A DNA stretch of 64,000 nt from Nocardioides sp. (GCF_025965415.1 NZ_JAOPWY010000085.1:1-64000), one strand, 5' to 3'. Positions 30,581 to 38,618 are shown, counted from the stretch's first letter. Program-made: numbers and translations. Notes: generated by a model not told the origin, from the letters alone.

Positions 30581-31267
30581 GTGCCGATCGCTCCCGCTCC
30601 GACGCCGTGGGGCTTCCCGCACCACGCGACGTGGGATCCCGACGACGACCTCGTCGCGCTCGGCGCCGACCTGGAGCCGGGCACGCTGATCACCGCCTAC
30701 GCCGGCGGCCTGTTCCCGATGCCGGTCACGATGGACGGTGACGAGCACCTCGGCTGGTTCTCGCCGGTCGAGCGCGGCGTGCTGCCCGTCGACGGGATGC
30801 ACGTCTCGCGGTCGCTGCGGCGCTCGGCACGCGACTTCGAGATCCGCATCGACACCGCCTTCGACGAGGTGGTGGCGCAGTGCGGGAGCCCCGACCGGCC
30901 CGACGGGTGGATCACGGCCGAGTTCGCCCGCGCCTACGGTCGCCTGCACCGGCTCGGCTGGGCGCACTCGGTCGAGACGTGGCGCGACGGCCGGCTGGTC
31001 GGTGGGCTGTACGGCGTCAGCATCGGCGGCCTCTTCGCCGGGGAGTCGATGTTCCACCGCGAGCGCGACGCGTCCAAGGTCGCGCTGCTCGGGCTGGTGG
31101 ACCTGCTCCGCGACCACCACGCCGAGCATCGGGTGCTCGACGTCCAGTGGCAGACCCCGCACCTGGCCTCGCTGGGCGTCGTGCGACGTCCGCGTGCGGA
31201 GTACCTCGAGTCGCTCGAGCACGCCCTCGGCATCCCGCTGCCCCCACCGTTGCAGGTGGACGACTAG
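30581..31267 (+). CDS. aat: Leucyl/phenylalanyl-tRNA-protein transferase
   Basis: A 228-residue enzyme that adds Leu or Phe from aminoacyl-tRNA to proteins with N-terminal Arg or Lys, making them N-degrons for ClpS-ClpAP/ClpCP. Conserved blocks are visible: GLFPMPV near the N terminus, WFSPVERGVLP (the WxSPxxR motif), and the long block GLYGVSIGGLFAGESMF with RDASKVALLGL. GTG 30581 gives a normal N terminus. Its presence implies an active Leu/N-degron pathway alongside the proteasome marked by bpa at the right end. Confidence 0.93.
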   Translation: MPIAPAPTPWGFPHHATWDPDDDLVALGADLEPGTLITAYAGGLFPMPVTMDGDEHLGWFSPVERGVLPVDGMHVSRSLRRSARDFEIRIDTAFDEVVAQCGSPDRPDGWITAEFARAYGRLHRLGWAHSVETWRDGRLVGGLYGVSIGGLFAGESMFHRERDASKVALLGLVDLLRDHHAEHRVLDVQWQTPHLASLGVVRRPRAEYLESLEHALGIPLPPPLQVDD

Positions 31268-31331
31268 CGCTGATCGCGCAAGGGTGGGCGCGAACGTGAT
31301 GCCGCTACGACGTCCCGATGAAGGGGAGAAC

Positions 31332-31883
31332 ATGACCGTCCACACCCGCCTGTCCCTGGCGAGCGTCGTCCTGCTGGTCGGTGCCGTCACCACGGCCTGC
31401 GGTGGAGACGGCGGCGATGGTGCCGGTGGAGCCGGTGATGCCGGTGATGCCGGCGCACCTACGAACGCCAGCGAGAAGGAGTTCTGCCAGACGCAGTCGA
31501 GCCTCTTCGAGGACCTGCTGCCCGACGACATGGCCGACCCCGAGCTCCCCACGGACGAGGAGATGGCCACCGCCGTCCAGGACTGGGGCACGAACCTCGA
31601 GCAGGTCGGCACCCCCGAGGACATCCCGGACGACGCGCGCAAGGGCTTCGAGGTGATCGTCGAGGGCGCTGGCGACGTCGACCCCGCCGACTTCTCCATC
31701 GACCAGCTCGAGCAACTCGAGCAGGGGGGCGAGGATGCGTCCGCCGAGGTGAAGAAGCAGGCACAGGCCTTCTCGGACTACCTCGCCAGGACCTGCGGCA
31801 ACCCCCTGGACGACCTCGACCTGCCTGAGATGCCGGAGGTGCCGGAGATGCCCGACTCCACCGAGGGACAGCAGGATCCGTGA
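31332..31883 (+). CDS. Acidic lipoprotein of unknown function
   Basis: A 183-residue predicted lipoprotein: hydrophobic signal segment (LASVVLLVGAVTTAC) with lipobox cysteine Cys23, then a Gly/Asp-rich linker (GGDGGDGAGGAGDAGDAG) and an acidic helical domain with two further cysteines (EFCQTQ and RTCGNP) that could form a disulfide. The C terminus is a PEMP repeat-like tail (LPEMPEVPEMPD). ATG 31332 follows AGGGGAGAA. Not recognised as a named family. The next gene begins about 50 bases later and may be co-transcribed. Confidence 0.75.
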   Translation: MTVHTRLSLASVVLLVGAVTTACGGDGGDGAGGAGDAGDAGAPTNASEKEFCQTQSSLFEDLLPDDMADPELPTDEEMATAVQDWGTNLEQVGTPEDIPDDARKGFEVIVEGAGDVDPADFSIDQLEQLEQGGEDASAEVKKQAQAFSDYLARTCGNPLDDLDLPEMPEVPEMPDSTEGQQDP

Positions 31884-31933
31884 CCGGGCGAGTAGCATCA
31901 GGGCACTTGGGCGACGGGGAGGGTGGCGGGGGC

Positions 31934-32323
31934 ATGGCGATCACGCGCGAGGGCAGGATCTGTTCCTTCTGCGGCACGGCCGGCGGCCCGGGCACCGAGG
32001 TGCCGCTGATCGGCGGTCTCGGGGCCCAGATCTGCCAGGGCTGCGTCGACGACTTCCACGCGCTCGTGCACGACGAGGCGCGGGCCGCCGAGGCCCGCGG
32101 CTCGATGCCGTGGGACCGGATGTCCGACGCCGAGGTGCTCGCGGTCCTGCCGCAGATCATGGCCTCGGCCGACCAGAACGTCGCTTTCGCGCATGAGTGG
32201 GTCGACCTGCTGCGTGCGCGCCGCGTGTCCTGGGCCGAGATCGGTCGGGTGCTCGGGGTGTCGCGCCAGGCCGCCTGGGAGCGATTCGCCAAGAAATCCG
32301 GAGACAAGAGCGCCACCGCGTGA
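31934..32323 (+). CDS. ClpX-type C4 zinc finger fused to a helix-turn-helix
   Basis: 129 residues. The N-terminal CSFCG-x20-CQGC unit (Cys10, Cys13, Cys34, Cys37) is the zinc-binding domain of ClpX, which dimerises and binds adaptors and substrates, but no AAA+ ATPase follows. Instead a helical linker leads to a C-terminal HTH, SWAEIGRVLGVSRQAAWERF. I infer a DNA-binding regulator with a protein-interaction or zinc-sensing head. ATG 31934 begins three residues before the conserved zinc block; a GTG at 31880 overlapping the previous stop is an alternative. Ends 35 bases before a large terminator. Confidence 0.75.
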   Translation: MAITREGRICSFCGTAGGPGTEVPLIGGLGAQICQGCVDDFHALVHDEARAAEARGSMPWDRMSDAEVLAVLPQIMASADQNVAFAHEWVDLLRARRVSWAEIGRVLGVSRQAAWERFAKKSGDKSATA

Positions 32324-32337
32324 GACGATCTACCCCT

Positions 32338-32354
32338 GTCAAGCTAGACTTGAC
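32338..32354. promoter_or_regulatory. Inverted repeat GTCAAG-N5-CTTGAC
   Basis: A 6-bp perfect inverted repeat with CTAGA spacer, just after the stop of the zinc finger/HTH gene and before the main terminator hairpin. Possibly an operator or accessory terminator stem; no gene starts nearby. Confidence 0.4.
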
Positions 32355-32358
32355 GCAT

Positions 32359-32403
32359 CGGGTGTCGGTCGGACTTCACGGGGGTGAGTCCGATCGACAC
32401 CCG
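32359..32403. terminator. 17-bp hairpin between convergent genes
   Basis: CGGGTGTCGGTCGGACT pairs with AGTCCGATCGACACCCG over 17 bp with a single G-T wobble and an 11-base loop. It ends four bases from the stop of the minus-strand glycosylase gene and lies 35 bases after the zinc finger/HTH gene. Bidirectional terminator without T-tract. Confidence 0.8.
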
Positions 32404-32407
32404 TGAC

Positions 32408-33289
32408 TCATTTCAGCAGCCGTGACATCCGTCGGTCGGCCAACGGCTTCCCGCCGGTCTGACACGTCGCGCAGTACTGCAGGCTCGAGTCCGCGAACGA
32501 CACCTCGCGCACGACGTCGCCGCACACCGGGCACGCCTGGCCGGTCCTGCCGTGGACCGCGAGGTTGCTCTTCTTCTCACCCTTGAGCTGGCTCGCCGCG
32601 AGTCCGCTGGCGCGTCGGACCGCGTCGCCCAGCGTGCTGCGGATGGCGTCGTACAACGTCTGCAGATCGGCCTCGTCGAGGCTGTTGGCCGGCTTGAACG
32701 GCGACATCCTCGCGGCGTGCAGTATCTCGTCGCTGTAGGCGTTGCCGATGCCGGCGATGATCGACTGCATCCGCATCACGCCCTTGATCTGCTTGCGCCC
32801 CTCCGCCTCGAGGATCGCCCTCAGCGCCTCGAGCGTGAAGGCGTCGCCGAGGGGGTCCGGACCCAGGCGCGCCACGCCCGGCACGTCGGCGGGGTCGCGC
32901 ACGACGTAGATGGCCAGGCCCTTCTTGGTGCCTGCCTCGGTGATGTCAAGGCCCGGTTGGGTGTCGAGGTCAGGGTCGTCGATGACGATGCGGGCAGCGA
33001 GGGGGTTCTTGCTGTTGGGACGGGCGGGCAGGGCGGGCACCTCGTCGCGCCACCGGATCCAGCCGGCGCGGGCGAGGTGGATCACGACGTGCACGCCGCT
33101 CGCGTCGATGTCGAGGAACTTGCCGTGCCTCGTCACGTCGTCGACCAGCGTGCCGTGCAGGGCGTGCAGCGCCGGGTCGAAGGTCTTGAGGGCGCTGAAG
33201 GCGGTCAGGTCGACCCGGCTGATGGCCTTGCCGACCAGCCGTCCGCGCAGGTCCTGGACGAGGGCTTCGACCTCCGGCAGCTCGGGCAC
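32408..33289 (-). CDS. Fpg/Nei-family DNA glycosylase
   Basis: A 293-residue base-excision repair enzyme with glycosylase and AP-lyase activity. Mature N terminus PELPEVE provides the catalytic Pro2 and Glu3. The helix-two-turn-helix region includes MQSIIAGIGNAYSDEILHAARMSPF, and the C-terminal zinc finger has CPVC and CATC followed by QTGGKPLADRR. The finger loop has Lys where Fpg proteins often have Arg, so it may be a Nei-like or actinobacterial-specific subgroup. ATG 33289 is unambiguous. It diverges from the small gene at 33350, and an inverted repeat lies between their starts. Confidence 0.9.
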   Translation of the reverse strand: MPELPEVEALVQDLRGRLVGKAISRVDLTAFSALKTFDPALHALHGTLVDDVTRHGKFLDIDASGVHVVIHLARAGWIRWRDEVPALPARPNSKNPLAARIVIDDPDLDTQPGLDITEAGTKKGLAIYVVRDPADVPGVARLGPDPLGDAFTLEALRAILEAEGRKQIKGVMRMQSIIAGIGNAYSDEILHAARMSPFKPANSLDEADLQTLYDAIRSTLGDAVRRASGLAASQLKGEKKSNLAVHGRTGQACPVCGDVVREVSFADSSLQYCATCQTGGKPLADRRMSRLLK

Positions 33290-33304
33290 GGAGCGAGTCT
33301 AGGC

Positions 33305-33327
33305 GCGTGACCCTCTTGGAATCACGC
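33305..33327. promoter_or_regulatory. Inverted repeat GCGTGA-N11-TCACGC between divergent starts
   Basis: A perfect 6-bp inverted repeat centred in the 60-bp spacer between the glycosylase and the 87-residue gene. Its position suggests a regulator site shared by both promoters; no regulator is identified. Confidence 0.45.
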
Positions 33328-33349
33328 CCCGAGAGAGTCACCATGGGAC

Positions 33350-33613
33350 ATGGCCCGGCATCACCTTCCTCGCACCGGGGCGGTCTTCCTCGACCCCCGC
33401 GCCGATGACCGCTCGCTCCGGGTCACCTGGCACCAGGAGTCGCAGTTGGTGGTGCTCTCGCTGTGGCGCGACAACGTCTGCGCCGGCACCTTCCGGCTCG
33501 CCGCCGACGAGGTGCCCGACCTGATCGCCCTGCTCCGCCAGGGCCTCGACGAGGCGTACGACGCCGCGCGGGAGCGGGTCGAGCGCGTCGAGCGGCCGAG
33601 CGAGGCGGGCTGA
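33350..33613 (+). CDS. Small conserved-looking protein, function unknown
   Basis: An 87-residue soluble protein with the pattern TWHQESQLVVLSLWRDNVCAGTFRLAADEVPDLIALL, a beta-sheet followed by a helix, and a charged C-terminal helix (AYDAARERVERVERP). Similar small proteins occur in many actinobacteria (recollection), but I cannot assign a function. ATG 33350 is the only good start. It shares a divergent spacer with the DNA glycosylase and ends just before a perfect palindromic terminator. Confidence 0.7.
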   Translation: MARHHLPRTGAVFLDPRADDRSLRVTWHQESQLVVLSLWRDNVCAGTFRLAADEVPDLIALLRQGLDEAYDAARERVERVERPSEAG

Positions 33614-33621
33614 GGCCTCCT

Positions 33622-33655
33622 CTCACGAACCACCGGGTACCCGGTGGCTCGTGAG
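33622..33655. terminator. Hairpin around an 18-bp perfect palindrome
   Basis: CCACCGGGTACCCGGTGG (33630-33647) is a perfect palindrome, flanked by TCACGA and TCGTGA, which extend the stem. It begins about ten bases after the small gene. GGGTACCCGGTG recurs at 33698-33709, giving a second weaker copy. Confidence 0.7.
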
Positions 33656-33783
33656 GTTCCTGCCCGTTGCAACGGTCGACAAGCCGAGGAACCGGCGGGT
33701 ACCCGGTGATCGCGACAAAGGCGCGACTCGCCAACTATCCGACCATCTACGATCATCCCTAGATTCCCCGATACCGTCTGATC

Positions 33784-34980
33784 GTGGACCCGATCCGAAA
33801 CCCGTACGCCCCGGGCGCGGGCCAGCGCCCGCCCGAGCTCGCCGGTCGTGACGAGCAGCTCGCGGCCTTCGACGTCGTCCTCGAGCGGGTCGCCAAGGGG
33901 CGCCCCGAGCGCAGCCTGGTGCTCACCGGCCTGCGCGGCGTCGGCAAGACCGTGCTGCTCAACGCGCTGCGCGGTGCCGCCGTGCGCAAGGGCTGGGGCA
34001 CCGGCAAGCTCGAGGCCCGGCCGGGCCAGGGGTTGCGGCGGCCGCTCAGCAGCGCCCTGCACCAGGCCGTGCGCGAGCTCGGCCACCGTGACGAGGAGTC
34101 GGTCGACCACGTCCTCGGGGTGATCAAGTCCTTCGCGCACCGCGACGCCGGCACCGCCGCCAAGCTCAAGGACCAGTGGAGCCCCGGCATCGACGTGGCG
34201 GCCGTGCGCGGTCGCGCCGACTCCGGCGACATCGAGATCGACCTCGTCGAGCTCTTCACCGACCTCGGCGGGCTCGCCGCCGACGTGGGCAAGGGCATCG
34301 GGATCTTCATCGACGAGATGCAGGACCTCGGCCCCGACGACGTCTCCGCGCTGTGCGCCGCGTGCCACGAGCTCAGCCAGTCGGGCCTGCCCGTCATCGT
34401 CGTCGGCGCCGGCCTGCCGCACCTGCCCGCCGTGCTCAGCGCTAGCAAGTCCTACAGCGAGCGGCTCTTCCGCTACCAGCGCATCGACCGGCTGGCCCGC
34501 GACGCGGCCGACCGGGCGCTGGAGGCCCCTGCGGCCGACGAGGAGGCCGCCTTCGAGCCTGACGCCCTCGCCGCGATGTACGACGCCACCGGCGGCTACC
34601 CCTACTTCATCCAGGCCTACGGCAAGGCGGTCTGGGACCTCGCACCCCGCTCGCCGATCACGACGGCCGACGTCGCGGTCGCTGCACCCGAGGCCGAGTC
34701 CGAGCTCGCGGTCGGCTTCTTCGGCTCCCGCTACGAGCGCGCGACGCCGGGGGAGCGCGACTACCTGATGGCGATGGCCGACGTGGCCGTCGACCAGGAC
34801 GACGCCGAGGGCGACGCGGTCCTCAGCGCCGACGTGGCGGCGCGGCTGGGCAAGAAGCCGCAGTCGCTGTCACCGGCGCGCGACTCGCTGCTCAAGAAGG
34901 GCCTCGTCTACTCCGGCGAGCGCGGCCGGATCGCCTTCACGGTGCCCCACTTCGGCCGCTACCTGCGCGAGCGCGGCTGA
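33784..34980 (+). CDS. AAA/STAND-type ATPase with ORC/Cdc6-like layout
   Basis: A 398-residue P-loop ATPase. Walker A is GLRGVGKT (Lys55), Walker B IGIFIDEMQDL, followed by VIVVGAGLPHLP (sensor-1-like), then GGYPYFIQAYGKAVWDLA, the lid motif typical of archaeal-type ATPases and ORC/Cdc6 relatives, and a C-terminal winged-helix-like region (SPARDSLLKKGLVYSGERGRIAFTVP). The role is unknown; relatives are annotated only as ATP-binding proteins. GTG 33784 lies about six bases after a GATACCGT stretch that may be the -10 of a leaderless promoter. Single gene without an obvious partner. Confidence 0.8.
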   Translation: MDPIRNPYAPGAGQRPPELAGRDEQLAAFDVVLERVAKGRPERSLVLTGLRGVGKTVLLNALRGAAVRKGWGTGKLEARPGQGLRRPLSSALHQAVRELGHRDEESVDHVLGVIKSFAHRDAGTAAKLKDQWSPGIDVAAVRGRADSGDIEIDLVELFTDLGGLAADVGKGIGIFIDEMQDLGPDDVSALCAACHELSQSGLPVIVVGAGLPHLPAVLSASKSYSERLFRYQRIDRLARDAADRALEAPAADEEAAFEPDALAAMYDATGGYPYFIQAYGKAVWDLAPRSPITTADVAVAAPEAESELAVGFFGSRYERATPGERDYLMAMADVAVDQDDAEGDAVLSADVAARLGKKPQSLSPARDSLLKKGLVYSGERGRIAFTVPHFGRYLRERG

Positions 34981-34995
34981 CGACGTCGGAGTGGC

Positions 34996-35763
34996 TCAGC
35001 ACCACTCGCGTACGCCGTCGGGCGTGAGGTCGCGGTCGCGCAGCACCACCGCCAACCGGTCGCCGTACGCCGCGCAGGTCCGCGCGAAGTCGCGGGCGCG
35101 GTACTCCACGACCAGCACGTGGTCGCCGTACGACGCGACGTAGCTCCCGCACTCGTCGTAGCGCCCGCACTCCTCGGCGATCGCGAAGTCGAAGCCGGCA
35201 CTCGAGCCGTCCCACTCGGCCCAGTTCTTCTGCGCCACGGCCAGTCCGGAACGGTGCGCGGCGGCGGTGAGCAGGCGGGCGAACGCCCGGGCGTGGCGGG
35301 CGCGGACCAGGCCGCGGCTGCGCGAGAAGGAGTCGAGGTTGTCGAGCTCGACGGCGTCGAAGCCGTCGCGGGAGCAGCCGCCGATCCAGCGCCCGACGAT
35401 CCTCGCGAGCCGGTCGCGGCGGGCCGACGTGCGGATGTCGAGGAGCCACTCGCCCCAGGCCTCGTCGACCACGAGCCCGCCGTCGTCGCTCAGCAGCAGG
35501 TCGCGCCGCTGCAGCCAGAAGCGACGCGCGTCGGGCTGCGTCTGGAAGCCGTTGACGTAACAGACGTTGTAGCGCCCGGGCACCGGCGCGTCGGTGTGAT
35601 CGCGCACCACGATGCCGACGTGGTCGGGCGGGTCCGCCGCGCCACCGAGCTGGTAGTCGACGTCGGTGCCCGTCGGTGGTGGGACGGGGTCGGTCGTCGT
35701 CGTCGCCGTGGCCGTGCCGGGGACGAGGACCAGCAGGAGCAGGACGGTCGCGACCAGACGCAT
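34996..35763 (-). CDS. Secreted GH114-like (endo-alpha-1,4-polygalactosaminidase-type) protein
   Basis: 255 residues with an N-terminal signal peptide (MRLVATVLLLLVLVPGTATA). The mature part has the TIM-barrel features of the GH114 family: CYVNGFQTQPD, IVGRWIGGCSRDGFDAVELDNLDSF (family D-x-D/N acidic residues), GLAVAQKNWAEW and DFAIAEECGRY, ending VVLRDRDLTPDG. Characterised members cleave galactosaminogalactan; the bacterial substrate is unknown. ATG 35763 is chosen for the signal peptide. The flavoprotein gene on the same strand ends 22 bases upstream, so they are probably co-transcribed. Confidence 0.82.
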   Translation of the reverse strand: MRLVATVLLLLVLVPGTATATTTTDPVPPPTGTDVDYQLGGAADPPDHVGIVVRDHTDAPVPGRYNVCYVNGFQTQPDARRFWLQRRDLLLSDDGGLVVDEAWGEWLLDIRTSARRDRLARIVGRWIGGCSRDGFDAVELDNLDSFSRSRGLVRARHARAFARLLTAAAHRSGLAVAQKNWAEWDGSSAGFDFAIAEECGRYDECGSYVASYGDHVLVVEYRARDFARTCAAYGDRLAVVLRDRDLTPDGVREWC

Positions 35764-35785
35764 GGGGCCACCGTGCCACAGCCGC

Positions 35786-37237
35786 TCAGGCGGGCGGCGT
35801 CCGGAACTCCCGCGGCAGCTCCTCCAGCAGCCGCAGCCACAGCTCGCTCGCCGTCGGGTACGACGCCACCGCGTGGCGCAGCACGTGGACGGGGACGTCG
35901 CCGACGATGGCCACCGTCGCCGCATGGACCAGCTCCCCGGTCTCGGGACCGACGAACGTCGCGCCGAGCAGCAGCCGCGACCCAGCGTCGACGACCAGCT
36001 GCGACTCGCCCCTGACGTGGTCGCGCAGCAGGCCGGTGCCGGCCGCGGACGAGGTGGGCACCCGCGTGAGGACGACGTCGTGGCCCGCGTCGCGCGCCTC
36101 GGCCTCGGTCATCCCGACACTGGCCACCTCCGGGTCGCTGAAGACGACCTGGGGGACCGGTGCCTCGCGGTCGGGCTCCCACGCGACCTCGCCGACCGCC
36201 GTGGCGGCGATGCGCGCGCCGACCACGCGGGCCTGGTGCTTGCCCCAGTGGGTCAGTGGCGGACCACCGCTGGCGTCGCCGACGGCGTGCAACCACTCCG
36301 GCAGCCGTCCGCCGGTGACGTCGTCGCGGGTGAGGCCGACCGCGTCGAGGCCGAGGTCGTCGAGCCGCGGCGCCCGTCCGACGGCGAGGAGCAGCTCGTC
36401 GGCCTCGATCTCGCCGGCCGTGGTGGTGAGCCGGACGAGGCCTCCGTGGATCCGACCGAGGCCGGTCGCGGCCGCACCGTCACGGCGTACGTCACTGACC
36501 TCGGTGCCGAGGAGGACCGTGACCCCGCGATCGCGCAGCCCGGCCAGGACGGCCTCGCCGGCGAACGGCTCCGCGCGGCCCAGCAGGCGGGTCCCGCGGA
36601 CGACGAGCGTCACCTGTGAGCCGAGCGCGCTCATCCAGATCGCCGACTCGCAGGCCACCACCCCACCCCCCACGACGACCAGTCGCGCCGGCACGTCGAC
36701 GACGCCGGTGGCGTCCCGTGAGCCCCAGGGCAGGACGTCTGCGTAGAGGGCCGGAACGGCGGCCTCGCTGCCCGTCGCGATCACGACCGCGTGGCGCGCT
36801 CGCACGGTGCGCTCGCCCGCTGCGGAGGTGACCCGGACCGTGCGTTCGCCGACCAGCCGGGCCTCGCCGCGCAGCACCGCGATGCCCGCGCCAGTGGCCC
36901 AGGACTCCTGGCCGCTGTCGTCGTAGTGGGAGACCCAGTAGTCCCGCCGCTCGAGCAGCGCCTTGGGCGCGGCGTGGGCCGTGGAGACCCCACCCAGGTC
37001 GGCGGTCAGGTCCGCCACCGCGACCGGCCGCAGGAGCGCCTTGCTGGGCATGCAGGCGTAGTAGCTGCACTCGCCGCCCAACAGCTCGCGCTCGACGAGC
37101 GCCGACGTCATGGCCCGGCCGTCCACGGTCACACCCTCGACGGCGTACTGCGCGGCGTTCTCGCCGGCCGGCCCGCCGCCGATCACCACCACGTCGTACT
37201 CCACGGTCCCTGCGCCACCCACCACGTCGCCAGTCAT
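35786..37237 (-). CDS. FAD-dependent pyridine nucleotide-disulfide oxidoreductase
   Basis: A 483-residue flavoprotein of the dihydrolipoamide dehydrogenase/mercuric reductase superfamily. FAD loop VVIGGGPAGENAA, redox disulfide GGECSYYACMPSK (C-x4-C), NAD(P) loop VVVGGGVVACESA, and the second FAD motif LHAVGDASG are all present. The C-terminal dimerisation domain carries VASYPTASELW where lipoamide dehydrogenases and glutathione reductases have an active-site HP-x-x-SE, so the catalytic His is replaced by Tyr. This points to an actinobacterial oxidoreductase subgroup with a different acceptor, not classical lipoamide dehydrogenase. ATG 37237. Confidence 0.88.
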   Translation of the reverse strand: MTGDVVGGAGTVEYDVVVIGGGPAGENAAQYAVEGVTVDGRAMTSALVERELLGGECSYYACMPSKALLRPVAVADLTADLGGVSTAHAAPKALLERRDYWVSHYDDSGQESWATGAGIAVLRGEARLVGERTVRVTSAAGERTVRARHAVVIATGSEAAVPALYADVLPWGSRDATGVVDVPARLVVVGGGVVACESAIWMSALGSQVTLVVRGTRLLGRAEPFAGEAVLAGLRDRGVTVLLGTEVSDVRRDGAAATGLGRIHGGLVRLTTTAGEIEADELLLAVGRAPRLDDLGLDAVGLTRDDVTGGRLPEWLHAVGDASGGPPLTHWGKHQARVVGARIAATAVGEVAWEPDREAPVPQVVFSDPEVASVGMTEAEARDAGHDVVLTRVPTSSAAGTGLLRDHVRGESQLVVDAGSRLLLGATFVGPETGELVHAATVAIVGDVPVHVLRHAVASYPTASELWLRLLEELPREFRTPPA

Positions 37238-37294
37238 GGGGGCGAGACTACGGCGCCCTCGAATGGCGATCCCCTGGTCCGTTCACCTATCCTT

Positions 37295-37411
37295 CGGCGT
37301 GAGGGGAGTACCCCGCCCAACATCCGTCGGTCAGTACGGTGCCTCGACAGGCACCCCGGCGGAGACCGCCTCGGAGGCGGTGGGGGAGACCTCAGGAGCT
37401 CGATCCTGAGG
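37295..37411 (+). promoter_or_regulatory. yybP-ykoY-like manganese riboswitch before terC
   Basis: The 5' element TGAGGGGAGTA (37300-37310) and 3' element GGGGGAGACCTC (37382-37393) are the conserved internal-loop segments of the yybP-ykoY class, closed by P1 TGAGG (37300-37304) with CCTCA (37390-37394). Between them are hairpins CCGT/ACGG (37324-37339), GGTGCCT/AGGCACC (37338-37355) and ACCGCCT/AGGCGGT (37365-37381). Downstream CCTCAGGA (37390-37397) can instead pair with TCCTGAGG (37404-37411), masking the GAGGAG ribosome site. The two pairings share CCTCA, so ligand-stabilised P1 would free translation of terC. Confidence 0.75.
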
Positions 37412-37417
37412 AGACCC

Positions 37418-38440
37418 ATGTCGTCCATCGCGTCCCCCACCCTGTGGTTCATCACCATGGCCGTGGTGCTCGCCCTGCTCGTCGTCGACTTCATCGCGAC
37501 GCGCCGGCCCCACGAGGTCTCGATGAGGGAGGCCCTCGCGTGGTCGGCGTTCTACGTCGCGCTGCCGCTGGCCTTCGGCCTCTACGTCTGGTCGGCCCAC
37601 GGCGGCGACCGCGGGCTGGAGTACTACACCGGATACCTCGTCGAGAAGACGCTGAGCGTCGACAACCTCTTCGTCTTCATGCTGCTGCTGGCGGCGTTCG
37701 CGGTGCCCGAGGTGCTCAAGCAGCGGGTGCTGCTCTACGGCATCATCGGCGCGCTCGTGCTGCGCGGGATCTTCATCGCCCTCGGTGCGGCCGCCCTGTC
37801 GAGGTTCGACTGGGTGTTCCTGATCTTCGGCGGCGTGCTGCTGCTCACCGGCATCAAGCTGCTGCGCGACGCGATCCGCGGCACCGAGCACGAGGTCGAC
37901 GTGTCCCAGCTGCGCGCCGTGAAGGTCGCGCGCCGCTTCATGCCCGTCACCGAGGACTACGAGGGCGCCAGGCTCACCGTGGTGAAGGGCGGCGCGCGCG
38001 CCCTCACCCCCTTCGCGCTCGTGACGATCGCGGTGCTCGCCACCGACATCGTCTTCGCCGTCGACTCGGTCCCCGCCGTCTACGGCATCACCGGCGACCC
38101 CTACCTCGTCTTCGTGACCAACGCGTTCGCGCTGCTCGGCCTGCGGGCGCTCTACTTCGTGCTCGAGGGCGCCCTCAGTGCGCTGGTCCACCTCAGCTAC
38201 GGCCTGGCGGCGATCCTGGGCTTCATCGGCGCCAAGCTGGTGCTGCACTGGGCCCACCTGGTGTGGCCCTCGATCCCGGACGTGCCGACCCTGGCCTCGC
38301 TGTTCGTGATCGTCGCGATCCTCGCCGTGACGGTGTGCACCAGCCTGGTCGCCAACGCGCGCTCGAAGGCGGCCACGAAGGCGGGCACGGAGGCCGGCAC
38401 GGAGGACGAGGCGGACGACGACGCGTTCGTGACGCGCTGA
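37418..38440 (+). CDS. TerC-family membrane protein (Mn export/metal homeostasis)
   Basis: A 340-residue integral membrane protein with about nine transmembrane segments. The TerC signature EKTLSVDNLFVFMLLL and the second acidic motif ATDIVFAVDSVPAVYGIT are both present, with aspartates positioned for metal coordination. Related proteins (Alx, MeeY/MeeF) export manganese or metallate exoenzymes. The C terminus is a charged tail rich in ATKAGTEAGTED. ATG 37418 has GAGGAGA directly upstream, and that site lies in the riboswitch expression platform, so synthesis is predicted to rise with Mn2+. A second manganese transporter candidate lies at 47847. Confidence 0.92.
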   Translation: MSSIASPTLWFITMAVVLALLVVDFIATRRPHEVSMREALAWSAFYVALPLAFGLYVWSAHGGDRGLEYYTGYLVEKTLSVDNLFVFMLLLAAFAVPEVLKQRVLLYGIIGALVLRGIFIALGAAALSRFDWVFLIFGGVLLLTGIKLLRDAIRGTEHEVDVSQLRAVKVARRFMPVTEDYEGARLTVVKGGARALTPFALVTIAVLATDIVFAVDSVPAVYGITGDPYLVFVTNAFALLGLRALYFVLEGALSALVHLSYGLAAILGFIGAKLVLHWAHLVWPSIPDVPTLASLFVIVAILAVTVCTSLVANARSKAATKAGTEAGTEDEADDDAFVTR

Positions 38441-38593
38441 CGTCTAGACCATGTCGTCCTGGCGACCCACCCACGTCCCTCGCCGGGGGCACGGTGTCGA
38501 CACGGGTGGGTAACAGTGACCTCACGGGTCGACCGAGTCCGTACCGTCATTACCAGACAAAAGCGTGGAATCGCGGGAGCAACGCCACGGAAT

Positions 38594-38605
38594 CATTGGC
38601 CAATG
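38594..38605. promoter_or_regulatory. 12-bp palindrome CATTGGCCAATG
   Basis: A perfect palindrome directly abutting the ribosome site (GGGAGGAG, 38605-38612) of the following gene, in a locally AT-richer patch. A candidate operator acting on transcription or, as a hairpin, on translation. Confidence 0.4.
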
Positions 38606-38618
38606 GGAGGAGTGGGTC

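Noticed and set aside
31880-31933. GTG 31880 as start of the zinc finger/HTH gene
   Set aside because: It would give tight overlap with the lipoprotein gene, but the added residues are Gly-rich without conservation-like features; ATG 31934 directly precedes the zinc motif.
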